Assembly (NCBI RefSeq): GCF_003970795.1
Contig: NZ_RWKW01000004.1
Location: 18,599 to 82,598, forward strand
DNA: 64,000 nucleotides
Reading direction: 5' to 3'
Source: Aquibium carbonis
GTDB taxonomy: Bacteria > Pseudomonadota > Alphaproteobacteria > Rhizobiales > Rhizobiaceae
The notes beneath the pieces are model-generated. The model ran no database searches, was not told the DNA's origin, and saw nothing but the letters and a program-made list of their open reading frames with translations. Each line of letters begins with the position of its first letter. Position 1 is the stretch's first letter. Positions 1 to 8,698 of this stretch are shown piece after piece. The translations under genes and the position numbers were made by a program.

Positions 1-731
1 CCGGCCCGGATTCCGAGGAAGCGATCGCGCCGGAAATCGCCGCCTTCGGCGGGGCGCCCGGCTTCATCTACAAGGACGAAGCCCATGTCGACGCCGTCCT
101 GCAGGGACCGCTTGGCGAGGAAGCCTCGCAGATCGCCCGCGCCAAGACCGGCGTCGAGTTCGTGGCCTATGGCGAAACCGGCTTCCGCCATGTCCTGTCG
201 AAATCACCGGTGACCGACCTCGCCACGCTCAAGGGGCTGAAGATCCGCGTTCCCGAACTGCGCATCTGGGTCGACTTCTGGAAGCTGCTCGACGCCAACC
301 CCACGCCGCTTCCCTACACGGAGCAGTATTCGGCGCTGTCGACCGGCATCATCGACGGGCTGGATTCCGATCTCTACTCGATCATCGGCTTCAAGTGGCA
401 CGAGCAGGCGAAGAACCTGACCATGACGTATCACTGGTTCCTGCCCAAGGCCGTGCGCGTCAACGCCGCCTGGCTGGACTCCATGCCCGCCGATCTTCAG
501 GAACTGGTGCGCACGTCGGCCAAGGAACACTTCGCCGAACAGCGCCAGATCAACCGCGCCAACACGCAGAAGGCGCTGGAAGAGCTGAAGGGTCTCGGCG
601 TGCAGGTGAACACGCTGTCGGACGAGCAGCGCGCCGAATGGGCCAAGCTGACCGAGCCGCTGTTTGCCGACTTCGGATCGAAGAGCCCTGAAACGCAGGC
701 GATGATCGACAAGATCCGCGCCCTCGGCTGA
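1..731 (+). CDS. TRAP transporter solute-binding protein DctP, 3' part
   Basis: The reading frame is open from the first base of the window to the stop at 729-731, so the gene starts outside the window. About 242 C-terminal residues are visible. They show the DctP fold signature: FIYKDEAHVDAVLQGP, then a KGLKIRVPE segment and a STGIIDGLDSDLYSI segment that normally forms the ligand cleft. DctP proteins are periplasmic and deliver carboxylates or related anions to a DctQM permease. The fused permease gene follows 41 bp downstream, so the two form one transporter. The substrate cannot be read from the sequence; the two oxidoreductases downstream suggest a polyol or sugar-derived compound, which is inference. 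Confidence 0.9.
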   Translation, partial: GPDSEEAIAPEIAAFGGAPGFIYKDEAHVDAVLQGPLGEEASQIARAKTGVEFVAYGETGFRHVLSKSPVTDLATLKGLKIRVPELRIWVDFWKLLDANPTPLPYTEQYSALSTGIIDGLDSDLYSIIGFKWHEQAKNLTMTYHWFLPKAVRVNAAWLDSMPADLQELVRTSAKEHFAEQRQINRANTQKALEELKGLGVQVNTLSDEQRAEWAKLTEPLFADFGSKSPETQAMIDKIRALG

Positions 732-772
732 ACGCAGGCAGCCAGGGCCGACGAAGGGTAGGAGCCGTCCAG

Positions 773-2626
773 TTGGTTTCGCAAGACCAAGCCGCCGCGC
801 CGACAGGCGCGGCGCAGCGCGCCCTCGCCGTCTTCGACGCGGCCCTCGAAGCTGCGGCCGTCCTGGCGATGCTGGCCTCGGCCTGCATCGCCAGCCTGCA
901 GGTGTTCTACCGATACGTGCTGGAATCCGCGCTTCCCTGGCCGGAGGAGGTTGCGCTCTGGGCGTTTTCCTGGGGCGTGTTCCTCGGCACGGCCGTGCTC
1001 GTCGGCCGCAACGGCCATATCGCGATCGATCTCCTGTCGCGCTTCCTGCCGGCGCGGGCCAAGGCCTGGCATTCGTTCTTCACGGCCACCGTCGTCTCGG
1101 CCGCCTCGATCATGCTGGTCATCCACGGCTACGACTACATGACGCGCACCATGGCCGTTTCGCCGGCCATGCAGTGGCCGATCCGCTATCTGTTCCTCGC
1201 GGTGCCGGTGGGCGGCATCCTCAACCTGTTCTACGTGCTGCGGCGCGCCGGTCCGCCCTGGCTCGGCCTCGCGACGGTCGTCGCGGGAGGCCTGCTCTAT
1301 CTCGCCGTCCGCCATGCCGCGCCGCTGCTCTATGGCGAAAGCAGCAGCGCGGCCGTGCTCATGCTCGTCGGGCTGGCGCTCATCCTGCTCGAGGTTCCGG
1401 TGGCCTTCGCACTGGTCTTCGGCGCCTTCGCGGCCTTTTCGCCGCTCGGCGGGACGATGCTGCTGATCGTGTCGCAGAACCTCGCCTCGGCGCTGAACTC
1501 GTTCACGCTGCTCGCCATCCCCTTCTTCATCATGGCGGCGGCGGTGATGAACGCCGGCGGCATCACCGCCCGGCTGGTCGACCTCGCCACGCATCTCGTC
1601 GGCCACCTGCGCGGCGGGCTCGGCCAGGCCAACGTCGTCACCAACACGCTGCTGGCCGGCGTGTCGGGCTCGTCCTCGGCCGATGCCTCGGCGATCGCCA
1701 AGCTGCTGGTTCCGGAGATGGAACGCAGAGGCTATGCCCGCGCCTTCTCCTGCGCGCTGACCAGCGCCGCCTCGACGCTGGCCAACCTCATTCCGCCAAG
1801 CCTCGGGCTCATCATCTACGCCGCGCTGGCCTCCGTTTCGGTCGGCGCGCTGTTCGTGGCCACCATCATCCCCGGCCTGATGGCGGCGGCGGCGCTGTCG
1901 ATCGTGGTCTATCTCGTCTCGCGCCAGAAGGGCTATGGCGCCGACATTCCCCGCTCGACCGGACGCCAGCGCTTCATGGCGCTCGGCCATGCCGTGCCCG
2001 CCCTGCTGCTGCCGCTGGTGATCGTCGGCGGCGTGCGCTTCGGCGTGTTCACCGCCACCGAGGCGGGCGCGATGGCCTTCGCCTTCGCCATCTTCACCGG
2101 GGCGCTGATCTACCGGCAGCTGACGGCGCGCAGCTTCATCGCCGCCGTGCGCGAGGCGACGTTCGACACGGTGGCGGTCGCCATCATCATCGCCGCCGCC
2201 GCGCCCTTCGCCTGGATCCTCACCTTCGAGCAGGCGCCGCAGAAGATCGCCGCCGCGCTCGGCGCGCTGAGCGAGAACCCCTACGTGCTGCTGCTGCTCA
2301 TCAACCTGTTCCTGCTGGTGATCGGGCTGTTCATGGAAATGATCGCCGCGCTCGTGATCCTGGTGCCGATCCTCGTGCCGATGATCGTGGCGGCCGGATA
2401 CGATCCGGTGCAGTTCGGCATCGTTCTGGTCTTCAATCTCGTCATCGGCGCGCTGACGCCGCCGCTCGGCATGCTGGTCTTCATCACCTCGCGGGTGGGA
2501 CAGGCCGACATCGGCGCCGTCTTCAGAGCGGTGCTGCCCTTCCTCGGCGCGCTGCTGGTCGTGCTTCTCCTGATCACCTACGTTCCCGCCCTCAGCCTCG
2601 GGCCGCTGCGCTGGTTCGGCCCCTGA
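773..2626 (+). CDS. Fused TRAP transporter permease DctQ-DctM
   Basis: This 617-residue inner-membrane protein joins both TRAP permease subunits. Residues of roughly 25-165 form the four-helix DctQ part, with the SLQVFYRYVLESALPWPEE motif typical of the small subunit. A linker helix follows. From about residue 185 to the end is the twelve-helix DctM part, with GVSGSSSADASAIAK, IPPSLGLIIYAALA and LTPPLGMLVF, the conserved DctM loops. It uses an ion gradient to import the ligand brought by DctP. The start chosen is TTG with GGAG upstream; no ATG lies before the first helix. It is followed 22 bp later by an oxidoreductase gene, consistent with one operon. Confidence 0.9.
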   Translation: MVSQDQAAAPTGAAQRALAVFDAALEAAAVLAMLASACIASLQVFYRYVLESALPWPEEVALWAFSWGVFLGTAVLVGRNGHIAIDLLSRFLPARAKAWHSFFTATVVSAASIMLVIHGYDYMTRTMAVSPAMQWPIRYLFLAVPVGGILNLFYVLRRAGPPWLGLATVVAGGLLYLAVRHAAPLLYGESSSAAVLMLVGLALILLEVPVAFALVFGAFAAFSPLGGTMLLIVSQNLASALNSFTLLAIPFFIMAAAVMNAGGITARLVDLATHLVGHLRGGLGQANVVTNTLLAGVSGSSSADASAIAKLLVPEMERRGYARAFSCALTSAASTLANLIPPSLGLIIYAALASVSVGALFVATIIPGLMAAAALSIVVYLVSRQKGYGADIPRSTGRQRFMALGHAVPALLLPLVIVGGVRFGVFTATEAGAMAFAFAIFTGALIYRQLTARSFIAAVREATFDTVAVAIIIAAAAPFAWILTFEQAPQKIAAALGALSENPYVLLLLINLFLLVIGLFMEMIAALVILVPILVPMIVAAGYDPVQFGIVLVFNLVIGALTPPLGMLVFITSRVGQADIGAVFRAVLPFLGALLVVLLLITYVPALSLGPLRWFGP

Positions 2627-2648
2627 CCGACGAACACGGATTTCTCGA

Positions 2649-3674
2649 ATGAAGACACGCATCGCCATCATCGGTCTCGGCATGGCCGTCACGCCGCACG
2701 CCCGGGGTCTCGTCGATCTCGCCGACACGGTCGAGGTCGTCCATGCCTTCAGCCCGAGCGCGGAACGCCGGACGTCCTTCGCGGAACGCTTCCCCTTCCC
2801 GACCTGCGACCGTCTCGACACCATTCTGGGCGACGACCGGGTGGAGGCGGTCGCCGTCTTCACGCCGGCCAACACGCACCGCGACATCGCGCTGAAATGC
2901 GCGGCGGCGGGCAAGCACGTCCTGATGGAAAAGCCGCTCGACATCACCACCGCGCGGGCGGTCGAACTGGTCGAAGGCTGCCGCGCGGCCGGCGTGACGC
3001 TCGGGGTGGTTCTGCAGCATCGTTTCCGCCCGGCCGGCCAGACACTCGCAGAGCTGCTGGCCACCGGCGAACTCGGCGCGATCGTCGGCTGCTCCACCGT
3101 CATCCGCCTGTGGCGCCCGCAGGGCTATTATGACGAGCCCGGCCGCGGTTCGTTTGCGCGCGACGGCGGCGGCGTGCTGATCTCGCAAGGCATCCACACG
3201 CTCGACCTGATGCTGAGCCTGGCCGGACCGATCACCGAAGTGGCGGGCTTCGCCACCACCACGCCCGTGCACCGGATGGAGACCGAGGACATGGTCTGCG
3301 CCGCCGTGCGCTTCGCCAACGGCGCCTTCGGCACGATCGACGCCACCACCGCCGCCTATCCGGGCTTTCCCGAGCGCATCGAGCTGACCTGCGAGAAGGG
3401 CACGGCGGTGCTGGCCGGCACGTCGCTGACGGTGCAGTTCCAGGATGGCCGCCGCATCGACGTCGCGCCCGACGACAGCGCGGGCGGCACCGGCGCCGAC
3501 CCGATGGCGTTCCCGCACGATTACCACCGCGCCGTCATGGCCGATTTCGTCGAGGCGATCCGCACCGGGCGCGAGCCGCGTGTCACCGGCGAGGAGGCGC
3601 TGAAGGTTCACCGTCTGATCGACGCGCTGATTGCGGCGGGATCGAGCGACAGGCGCGTGGCGGTCGAGCCATGA
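2649..3674 (+). CDS. Gfo/Idh/MocA family NAD(P)-dependent oxidoreductase (first)
   Basis: The protein has 341 residues. The N-terminal Rossmann fold begins IAIIGLGMAVTPHA, followed by FTPANTHRDIALKCA and the family signature EKPLD, in which the lysine is catalytic. The C-terminal half is the usual open beta-sheet domain, with GGGVLISQGIHTLDLM in the substrate region. Members oxidise or reduce sugars, inositols and their derivatives with NAD(P). The gene lies just behind a TRAP transporter and overlaps a second family member by four bases, so the two proteins are probably made together. The exact substrate is unknown. Confidence 0.88.
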   Translation: MKTRIAIIGLGMAVTPHARGLVDLADTVEVVHAFSPSAERRTSFAERFPFPTCDRLDTILGDDRVEAVAVFTPANTHRDIALKCAAAGKHVLMEKPLDITTARAVELVEGCRAAGVTLGVVLQHRFRPAGQTLAELLATGELGAIVGCSTVIRLWRPQGYYDEPGRGSFARDGGGVLISQGIHTLDLMLSLAGPITEVAGFATTTPVHRMETEDMVCAAVRFANGAFGTIDATTAAYPGFPERIELTCEKGTAVLAGTSLTVQFQDGRRIDVAPDDSAGGTGADPMAFPHDYHRAVMADFVEAIRTGREPRVTGEEALKVHRLIDALIAAGSSDRRVAVEP

Positions 3675-4696
3675 CGTACACGCTCCGCTTCGCGGCGATC
3701 GGCCTCGACCATCGCCACATCTTCCACATGGTCGGCGAGCTGATCGCGCAGGGCGCGGTCTGCGCCGGCTACTGCCCGCTGACCAGCGACCCACGCGTGC
3801 TGGACGGTTTTCGCGAACGCTTTCCCGATCTCGCACCGGTGTCCCGCGACGCGCTGTTCGACGACCCGTCGATCGACGTCGTCGTCAGCGCCGCGATCCC
3901 GCGCGACCGCCCCGAAATCGCGATCCGCGCCATGCGCGCGGGAAAGGACGTGATGGTCGACAAGCCGGGCGCCACGACGCTCGACCAGGTCGAGGCGATC
4001 GAGCAGGTTGCCACCGAGACCGGGCGGATCTTCTCGATCTGCTTTTCGGAGCGCTTCGTCGTTCGCGCCTGCGAGGCCGCGAGCCGCCTCGTCGCGACGG
4101 GCGAGATCGGACGCGTGGTGCAGACCGTCGGGCTTGGCCCCCACCGGCTCAACCGGGCGATCCGGCCGGCCTGGTTCTTCGAGCGCGCCGCCCATGGCGG
4201 CATCCTCGTCGACATCGCCTCGCACCAGATCGACCAGTTCCTGTTCTACACCGGCGCGCGCGACGCCGAGATCGTTTCCAGCGCGGTCGCCAACCACGCG
4301 CTGCCCGACATTCCCGATTTCGAGGATTATGGCGAGATCCTGCTGCGCTCCGCGTCGGCCTCCGGCTTCATCCGGGTCGACTGGTTCACCCCCGACGGGC
4401 TGGACGCCTGGGGTGACGGGCGTCTCGTGATCCTCGGCACGGACGGCTATATCGAGCTGCGCAAGTATATCGACATCGCCGGGCGACCGGGCGGCGACCA
4501 CCTCTTCCTGGCGAATGCCAGCGGCACCCGGCACATCGACGCCGGGCATGAGCCGCTGACCTATTTCCGCAATTTCCTCGCCGACGTCCGCGACCGAACG
4601 GCGACGGCCATGCCCGACGGCCACGCCCTGACGGTGACCAGGCTCGCCCTCAAGGCGCAAGGCTCGGCGGCGCGGATCGTGCGCGCCGGGGCCTGA
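3671..4696 (+). CDS. Gfo/Idh/MocA family oxidoreductase (second)
   Basis: The protein has 341 residues. Its start codon overlaps the stop of the preceding gene (ATGA), a sign of translational coupling. The N-terminus (RFAAIGLDHRHIFHMVGEL) is a less canonical Rossmann motif than in its neighbour, with a histidine-rich turn. The signature lysine motif is present as DKPGATT, and GGILVDIASHQIDQFLFY marks the C-terminal domain. The two proteins are clearly different in sequence, so this is not a recent duplication. They may catalyse successive steps or form a hetero-oligomer; that is inference from the coupling only. Confidence 0.86.
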   Translation: MTYTLRFAAIGLDHRHIFHMVGELIAQGAVCAGYCPLTSDPRVLDGFRERFPDLAPVSRDALFDDPSIDVVVSAAIPRDRPEIAIRAMRAGKDVMVDKPGATTLDQVEAIEQVATETGRIFSICFSERFVVRACEAASRLVATGEIGRVVQTVGLGPHRLNRAIRPAWFFERAAHGGILVDIASHQIDQFLFYTGARDAEIVSSAVANHALPDIPDFEDYGEILLRSASASGFIRVDWFTPDGLDAWGDGRLVILGTDGYIELRKYIDIAGRPGGDHLFLANASGTRHIDAGHEPLTYFRNFLADVRDRTATAMPDGHALTVTRLALKAQGSAARIVRAGA

Positions 4697-4708
4697 TCGA
4701 CTCGCGCG

Positions 4709-5188
4709 TCAGATCCTCGTCAGGTCGACCGGGCGGTTCTGCACCATCGCTTCCATGGAAAAGAAGCCCGTGACGGTCGCAAGCTCGAAATCCGTCGTCA
4801 GTTTCTGGTAGAAGGCGTCGTATCCCGACATGCCGCGCGTCACGACCTTGATCAGGTAGTCCCAGTCACCGCCGATCCGGTAGAAGTCGATCACCTCCGG
4901 CAGCCGCTCGACATGGGCGCGGAACGCAACCGACCAGTCCTTCGAATGATGACGGGTGCGGATCATCACGAACACCGTCAGGTCCAGCCCCAGCGCGGCC
5001 AGGTCGATCGAGCTGCCCACGCCTTTGATGATCCCGCTCTGCTGCAAGCGCTGCAGGCGCCGCCAGCACGCGTTCTGGGACAGTCCGACGCGCTCGGCGA
5101 GGTCGCGCTGCGAGATCGCGCCGTCGCGCTGCAGCACTGTGAGAATGTTCAGATCAATTCGATCGATTTTCGCACCTGATGCGATCAT
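4709..5188 (-). CDS. Lrp/AsnC family transcriptional regulator
   Basis: This is a 159-residue protein with an N-terminal winged helix (DGAISQRDLAERVGLSQNAC, then WRRLQRL) and a C-terminal RAM ligand-sensing domain (DFYRIGGDWDYLIKV). The start was set at the ATG giving MIASGAKIDRIDL, because the family normally begins two to ten residues before the DRIDLNIL motif. It is convergent with the second MocA gene and divergent from the class V aminotransferase 106 bp away, its most likely target. Lrp/AsnC regulators respond to amino acids. An AsnC-type protein (DoeX) also occurs in ectoine clusters, so a role in the neighbouring cluster is possible. Confidence 0.9.
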   Translation of the reverse strand: MIASGAKIDRIDLNILTVLQRDGAISQRDLAERVGLSQNACWRRLQRLQQSGIIKGVGSSIDLAALGLDLTVFVMIRTRHHSKDWSVAFRAHVERLPEVIDFYRIGGDWDYLIKVVTRGMSGYDAFYQKLTTDFELATVTGFFSMEAMVQNRPVDLTRI

Positions 5189-5294
5189 TTGAACGATTTC
5201 CTGCAATTTCCAGGGTCGAATAGGTGAAGATTCACCGCCCCAGGAAGGACTATGATCCACCACGGATACATGTTTCGTTCAAGAGGAAGTACCG
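5189..5294. promoter_or_regulatory. Divergent promoter region, Lrp gene / class V aminotransferase
   Basis: These 106 bp separate two divergent starts and are visibly richer in A and T than the flanking genes, as is usual for Lrp-family sites. A weak -10-like CTATGAT lies near 5250, and an AAGAGGAAG ribosome site precedes the aminotransferase. No clear palindrome was found, so this is called from position rather than from a motif. Confidence 0.4.
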
Positions 5295-6758
5295 ATGCCC
5301 GCCGCCCACAGCCTCGATGCGCCGCTGCTGACGCAATTTGCGACGGATCTCGACCCGGGCGACGTCGTGGCGGCGCTTCGCGGCGGGCTGATCGGCGAGG
5401 ACGCGATGCTCGACGGTCCCTTCGGCCGCCAGCCGCTGGTCTACGCGGACTACGCCGCCTCGGGGCGGGCGCTCATGCAGGTGGAGCGCTTCATCCTCGA
5501 AAAGGTGCTGCCCTACTATGCCAACAGCCACACGGAAGCCTCGTTCTGCGGCAGCTACGTCACCAGGCTGCGGCGGGAGGCGCGCGCCGCGATCGGGCGA
5601 TGCTGCAGCGCCGGCGACGACCACGCCGTGATTTTCGCGGGTTCCGGCGCGACGGCGGGCATCAATCGTCTCGTCAACCTGTTCGGGATCACCCAGGCGG
5701 TGGCGTCCGGCGCGGGCGCGCGGGTGATCATCGGACCCTACGAGCACCATTCCAACATCCTCGCCTGGCGCGAGAGCGGCGCCGAGATCATCGAGATCGC
5801 CGAGGGCCTGTCGGGCGGCCCGGACATGTCCGCGCTCGACGCCGCGCTCGCGCTCCCGACTCCGGCGGGACCGCTCGTCTGCTCCTTTTCGGCCGCCTCG
5901 AACGTCACCGGCATCATGGCCGACGTCTGCAACATCACGCGCCGGGCAAAGGCCGGGGGCGCGAAGATGATCTGGGACTATGCCGGCGGCGGCGCCTACA
6001 TGCCGATCTCGATGAACCCGGAACCGGGCGCGGAGATCGACGCGATCGTCGTGTCCACGCACAAGTTCATCGGCGGGCCCGGCGCGTCGGGCGTTCTCGT
6101 CGTCCGGCGCGACGCCGTCGTGGCGGATCGCCCCACCTGGCCCGGCGGCGGCACGGTGCGTTTCGTGTCGCCCACCGCGCACGACTATTCCGCGAAGGTG
6201 GAGACGCGGGAGGAAGCCGGGACGCCGAACGTGATCGGCGACATCCGCGCCGCGCTGGCCTTCCTGGTGAAGGAAGCCCTCGGCGTGGACCGGATCGCGC
6301 GGCGCAATTCGGACAACGTCGATCGCGCGATCGCGGAATGGGAGAATGTCGAAAACCTCGAACTGCTCGGATCGCTGACGGCGGAGCGGCTGCCCATCTT
6401 TTCCTTCCGGATCCGCGACGGACAGGGCGGCTACGTGCACCATCAACTGGTCACGCGCATCCTCAGCGATCGGTTCGGCATCCAGGCGCGGGGCGGATGC
6501 GCCTGCGCCGGACCCTATGTCCATCGCCTGCTGGGCATCGGCGACGACGAATCGGACCGCATCCGCGACGACATCCTCGCCGGTCGCGAACTGGAGAAGC
6601 CCGGTTTCTGCCGGCTCAACTTCAGCGCCCTGATGAGCGATGCCAAGGTCGGCTACATCCTCGATGCGGTGAAGCAGCTGGCCGGCGGCGCCGCCGCCTT
6701 CGCCCCCTGCTACGAGGGCGATCCGAGCAACGCGATCTTCATGTCGAAGGTGGCCTGA
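5295..6758 (+). CDS. Aminotransferase class V-fold PLP enzyme (cysteine desulfurase-like)
   Basis: The protein has 487 residues, longer than the roughly 400 of IscS or SufS. The PLP lysine is K257 in STHKFIGGPGASGV. The cofactor-stacking histidine lies in GPYEHHSNILAWRE (H151/H152). A double-cysteine motif, RGGCACAGPYVH (C402, C404), occupies the place of the desulfurase active cysteine, and CSFSAASNVTG matches the fold. The family is related to cysteine desulfurases but its substrate is not established. No iron-sulfur assembly gene is nearby, so a house-keeping desulfurase role is unlikely. It is divergent from an Lrp regulator, which suggests amino-acid-responsive expression. Confidence 0.82.
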   Translation: MPAAHSLDAPLLTQFATDLDPGDVVAALRGGLIGEDAMLDGPFGRQPLVYADYAASGRALMQVERFILEKVLPYYANSHTEASFCGSYVTRLRREARAAIGRCCSAGDDHAVIFAGSGATAGINRLVNLFGITQAVASGAGARVIIGPYEHHSNILAWRESGAEIIEIAEGLSGGPDMSALDAALALPTPAGPLVCSFSAASNVTGIMADVCNITRRAKAGGAKMIWDYAGGGAYMPISMNPEPGAEIDAIVVSTHKFIGGPGASGVLVVRRDAVVADRPTWPGGGTVRFVSPTAHDYSAKVETREEAGTPNVIGDIRAALAFLVKEALGVDRIARRNSDNVDRAIAEWENVENLELLGSLTAERLPIFSFRIRDGQGGYVHHQLVTRILSDRFGIQARGGCACAGPYVHRLLGIGDDESDRIRDDILAGRELEKPGFCRLNFSALMSDAKVGYILDAVKQLAGGAAAFAPCYEGDPSNAIFMSKVA

Positions 6759-6778
6759 CCGGATCGGTGCGCCGCGCT

Positions 6779-7534
6779 TCAGGTCGCGGGGCGCGCGACC
6801 GGCGACTGTCGCGACGACTGGGCGCGCAGCCGGGCGAAGCTCATGGCGATGTGCGCGCGCCGGATGTGACCGACGGACACGAGGTCGCCGATTTCGATGG
6901 CGGCCACGATGTCGGACACCTCGCGATGGAAGATCCCGATTTCCTCGTGCAGAACCTGGCTGTACCGATCGAAGGTCGAGGCGGTCTTCAGCCAGATCCG
7001 CGTGGTCTGGTAGTAGAGCTGCTCGGAAATCTCGCGCAGCGGCTCGTTCGCCGTCAGCCCGTTCAGAAGATGAAAGAAATCCATGTTGAGGCGCGAAAAC
7101 GCACGCGGTTCGGGCTTCACCACCAGGATCGCGCACCGGGATAGCGCGTTGCGGAACGCCTGAAGCCTGGCCGCGTCCGGCGCCACCGGCGCAAGCTTGC
7201 CGATCAGTTCGGCGAGCTCGACGCGCAGCTGATAAACCTGTTCCAGTTCGTGGATGTCGATGTCGGTCACGATGGTGCCGACGCCATGGACCGAGCGCAA
7301 CAGGCCTTCGGCCTCGAGCTTGACCAGCACCCGGCGGATCGGCGTGCGCGAAACCTTGAACTCGGCGGCGAGGTCCTCTTCGCGCAACCGCTCGAGAGGC
7401 TGGTACTCGAGCAGGCAGATTCGCATGCGCAAGGTGTCGTAGATGCGGTCGAAGCGTCCGCGTGCACCTTCGTCCGTCGCCGGAGCGCGGACTTCGGCGC
7501 CGCCTTCCCCCGTTCTGCGTGTCGTTTCCATCAT
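6779..7534 (-). CDS. GntR-family transcriptional regulator, FCD subfamily
   Basis: About 251 residues. The GntR winged helix lies at roughly residues 28-95 (QPLERLREEDLAAEFKVSRT, then PIRRVLVKLEAEGLL). The helical FCD ligand domain follows, with FFHLLNGLTANEPL and HEEIGIFHREVSDIVAAIEI; its histidines probably bind a metal or ligand. The start ATG overlaps the stop of the upstream deacetylase gene, in an ATGATG context with a second possible start at 7531, so it is the last gene of the leftward doeA-argE-gntR operon. Ectoine clusters normally use a MocR-type regulator (EnuR), so an FCD regulator here is unusual. Two palindromes between the divergent arms are likely operators. Confidence 0.88.
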   Translation of the reverse strand: MMETTRRTGEGGAEVRAPATDEGARGRFDRIYDTLRMRICLLEYQPLERLREEDLAAEFKVSRTPIRRVLVKLEAEGLLRSVHGVGTIVTDIDIHELEQVYQLRVELAELIGKLAPVAPDAARLQAFRNALSRCAILVVKPEPRAFSRLNMDFFHLLNGLTANEPLREISEQLYYQTTRIWLKTASTFDRYSQVLHEEIGIFHREVSDIVAAIEIGDLVSVGHIRRAHIAMSFARLRAQSSRQSPVARPAT

Positions 7535-8691
7535 CTTGCCAGCATGCCGCCCAACCCGTCGAGCATTTTCAGGCAAGCCGACAACTGGTCAAGCCCGACA
7601 TATTCATCGGGCTTGTGGGCCTGTTCGATCGACCCGGGTCCGCACACCACAACCGACAGGCCCAAGGCCTGGAAAAGGCCGGCTTCGGTGCCGAAAGCCA
7701 CGACGTCGGCCTCACTCTGGCCCGTCAGTGCAAAGACGATATCGCGCGCCTCGGATTCGTCTGCCACGGCAAGCCCGGCGATTTCGCCCACGGTGTGCGT
7801 TACGATGTCGGCCTGCGGGGAGACGGCGCGCATGGCCGGCTTCAGGTCGTGTTCGACATAGGCGCCGATCTGCGCCTTGACGAAGTCGGCGTCGCTGCGC
7901 TGGACCGGCCGCATCTCCCAGTCGACCGTACAATGGCCGGCGATGACGTTGTGGGCGACGCCGCCCGAAACACGGCCGACCTGCAGCGTGGTCCAGGGCG
8001 GCGTGTATCGGCTCCCCGCCGGCGCCCGTCCGACCAGCGTCTCACGGAGTTCCAGCAGCCGGCCGATGTAGCGCGCGGCGTATTCCACGGCGTTGACGCC
8101 GAGCTCCGGCCGGGAGCCATGGCCTTCCAGCCCGGCGAACTCGGTGGTGTATTCATGGCAGCCCTTGTGTCCCTCGATGACGCGCATGGAGGTCGGCTCA
8201 CCGATGATCGCCACGGCCGGCCGGATGCCCATGCGCTCGATCTCGGCCACCAGCGTGCGCGCGCCCATGCAGCCCACCTCCTCGTCATGCGTCAGGGCGA
8301 CGTGCAGGGGGCGCTTCAGGTCCAGCGATCCGAAATGCGGCGCCATCGCCAGGACGCAGGCGATGAAACCCTTCATGTCGCAGGCGCCGCGACCATGAAG
8401 CCGCCCGTCGCGCTCGGTCATGACGAAGGGGTCGCTCGTCCACTCCTGGCCCGCCACCGGAACGACGTCGGAGTGCCCCGACAGCACGATGCCGCCATCG
8501 CCCGCCGGTCCGAGCGTCGCGAAGAGATTGGCCTTGGTTCCGGTCTCGTCGCGCGTGAAGGACAGCGTCGCACCTGCACTCGAAAGCAGGTCGGCAGCAT
8601 AGGTGATCAGTTCCAGATTGCTGTCGGAAGAGACGGTGGGAAAGGCGATCAGCTCGCCGAGGATGCCGCGCGTGCGCGCCAGACGCTCCAT
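7531..8691 (-). CDS. M20-family deacetylase, acetylornithine deacetylase (ArgE)-like
   Basis: This 386-residue metallopeptidase-fold enzyme has the complete M20 dimetal site: H73 and D75 (SGHSDVVPV), bridging D105 (GRGACDMKGF), catalytic E137 with E138 (THDEEVGC), and E165 (IGEPTS). A late AHKPDEYV supplies the last histidine. ArgE enzymes remove an acetyl group from N2-acetylornithine. The gene lies 7 bp behind the DoeA-like gene and is coupled to the GntR gene. In an ectoine pathway the product of DoeA is N-acetyl-2,4-diaminobutyrate, one carbon shorter than acetylornithine, so this enzyme may replace the missing DoeB. That assignment is inference; ArgE-like activity is well supported. Confidence 0.87.
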   Translation of the reverse strand: MERLARTRGILGELIAFPTVSSDSNLELITYAADLLSSAGATLSFTRDETGTKANLFATLGPAGDGGIVLSGHSDVVPVAGQEWTSDPFVMTERDGRLHGRGACDMKGFIACVLAMAPHFGSLDLKRPLHVALTHDEEVGCMGARTLVAEIERMGIRPAVAIIGEPTSMRVIEGHKGCHEYTTEFAGLEGHGSRPELGVNAVEYAARYIGRLLELRETLVGRAPAGSRYTPPWTTLQVGRVSGGVAHNVIAGHCTVDWEMRPVQRSDADFVKAQIGAYVEHDLKPAMRAVSPQADIVTHTVGEIAGLAVADESEARDIVFALTGQSEADVVAFGTEAGLFQALGLSVVVCGPGSIEQAHKPDEYVGLDQLSACLKMLDGLGGMLAR

Positions 8692-8698
8692 GGCGGGC

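Noticed and set aside
497..3103. An 868-codon open frame on the minus strand opposite the TRAP and MocA genes
   Set aside because: Its protein is low-complexity, rich in R, H, G, E and D, as expected for the antisense of GC-rich codons. The plus-strand genes have clear family motifs.
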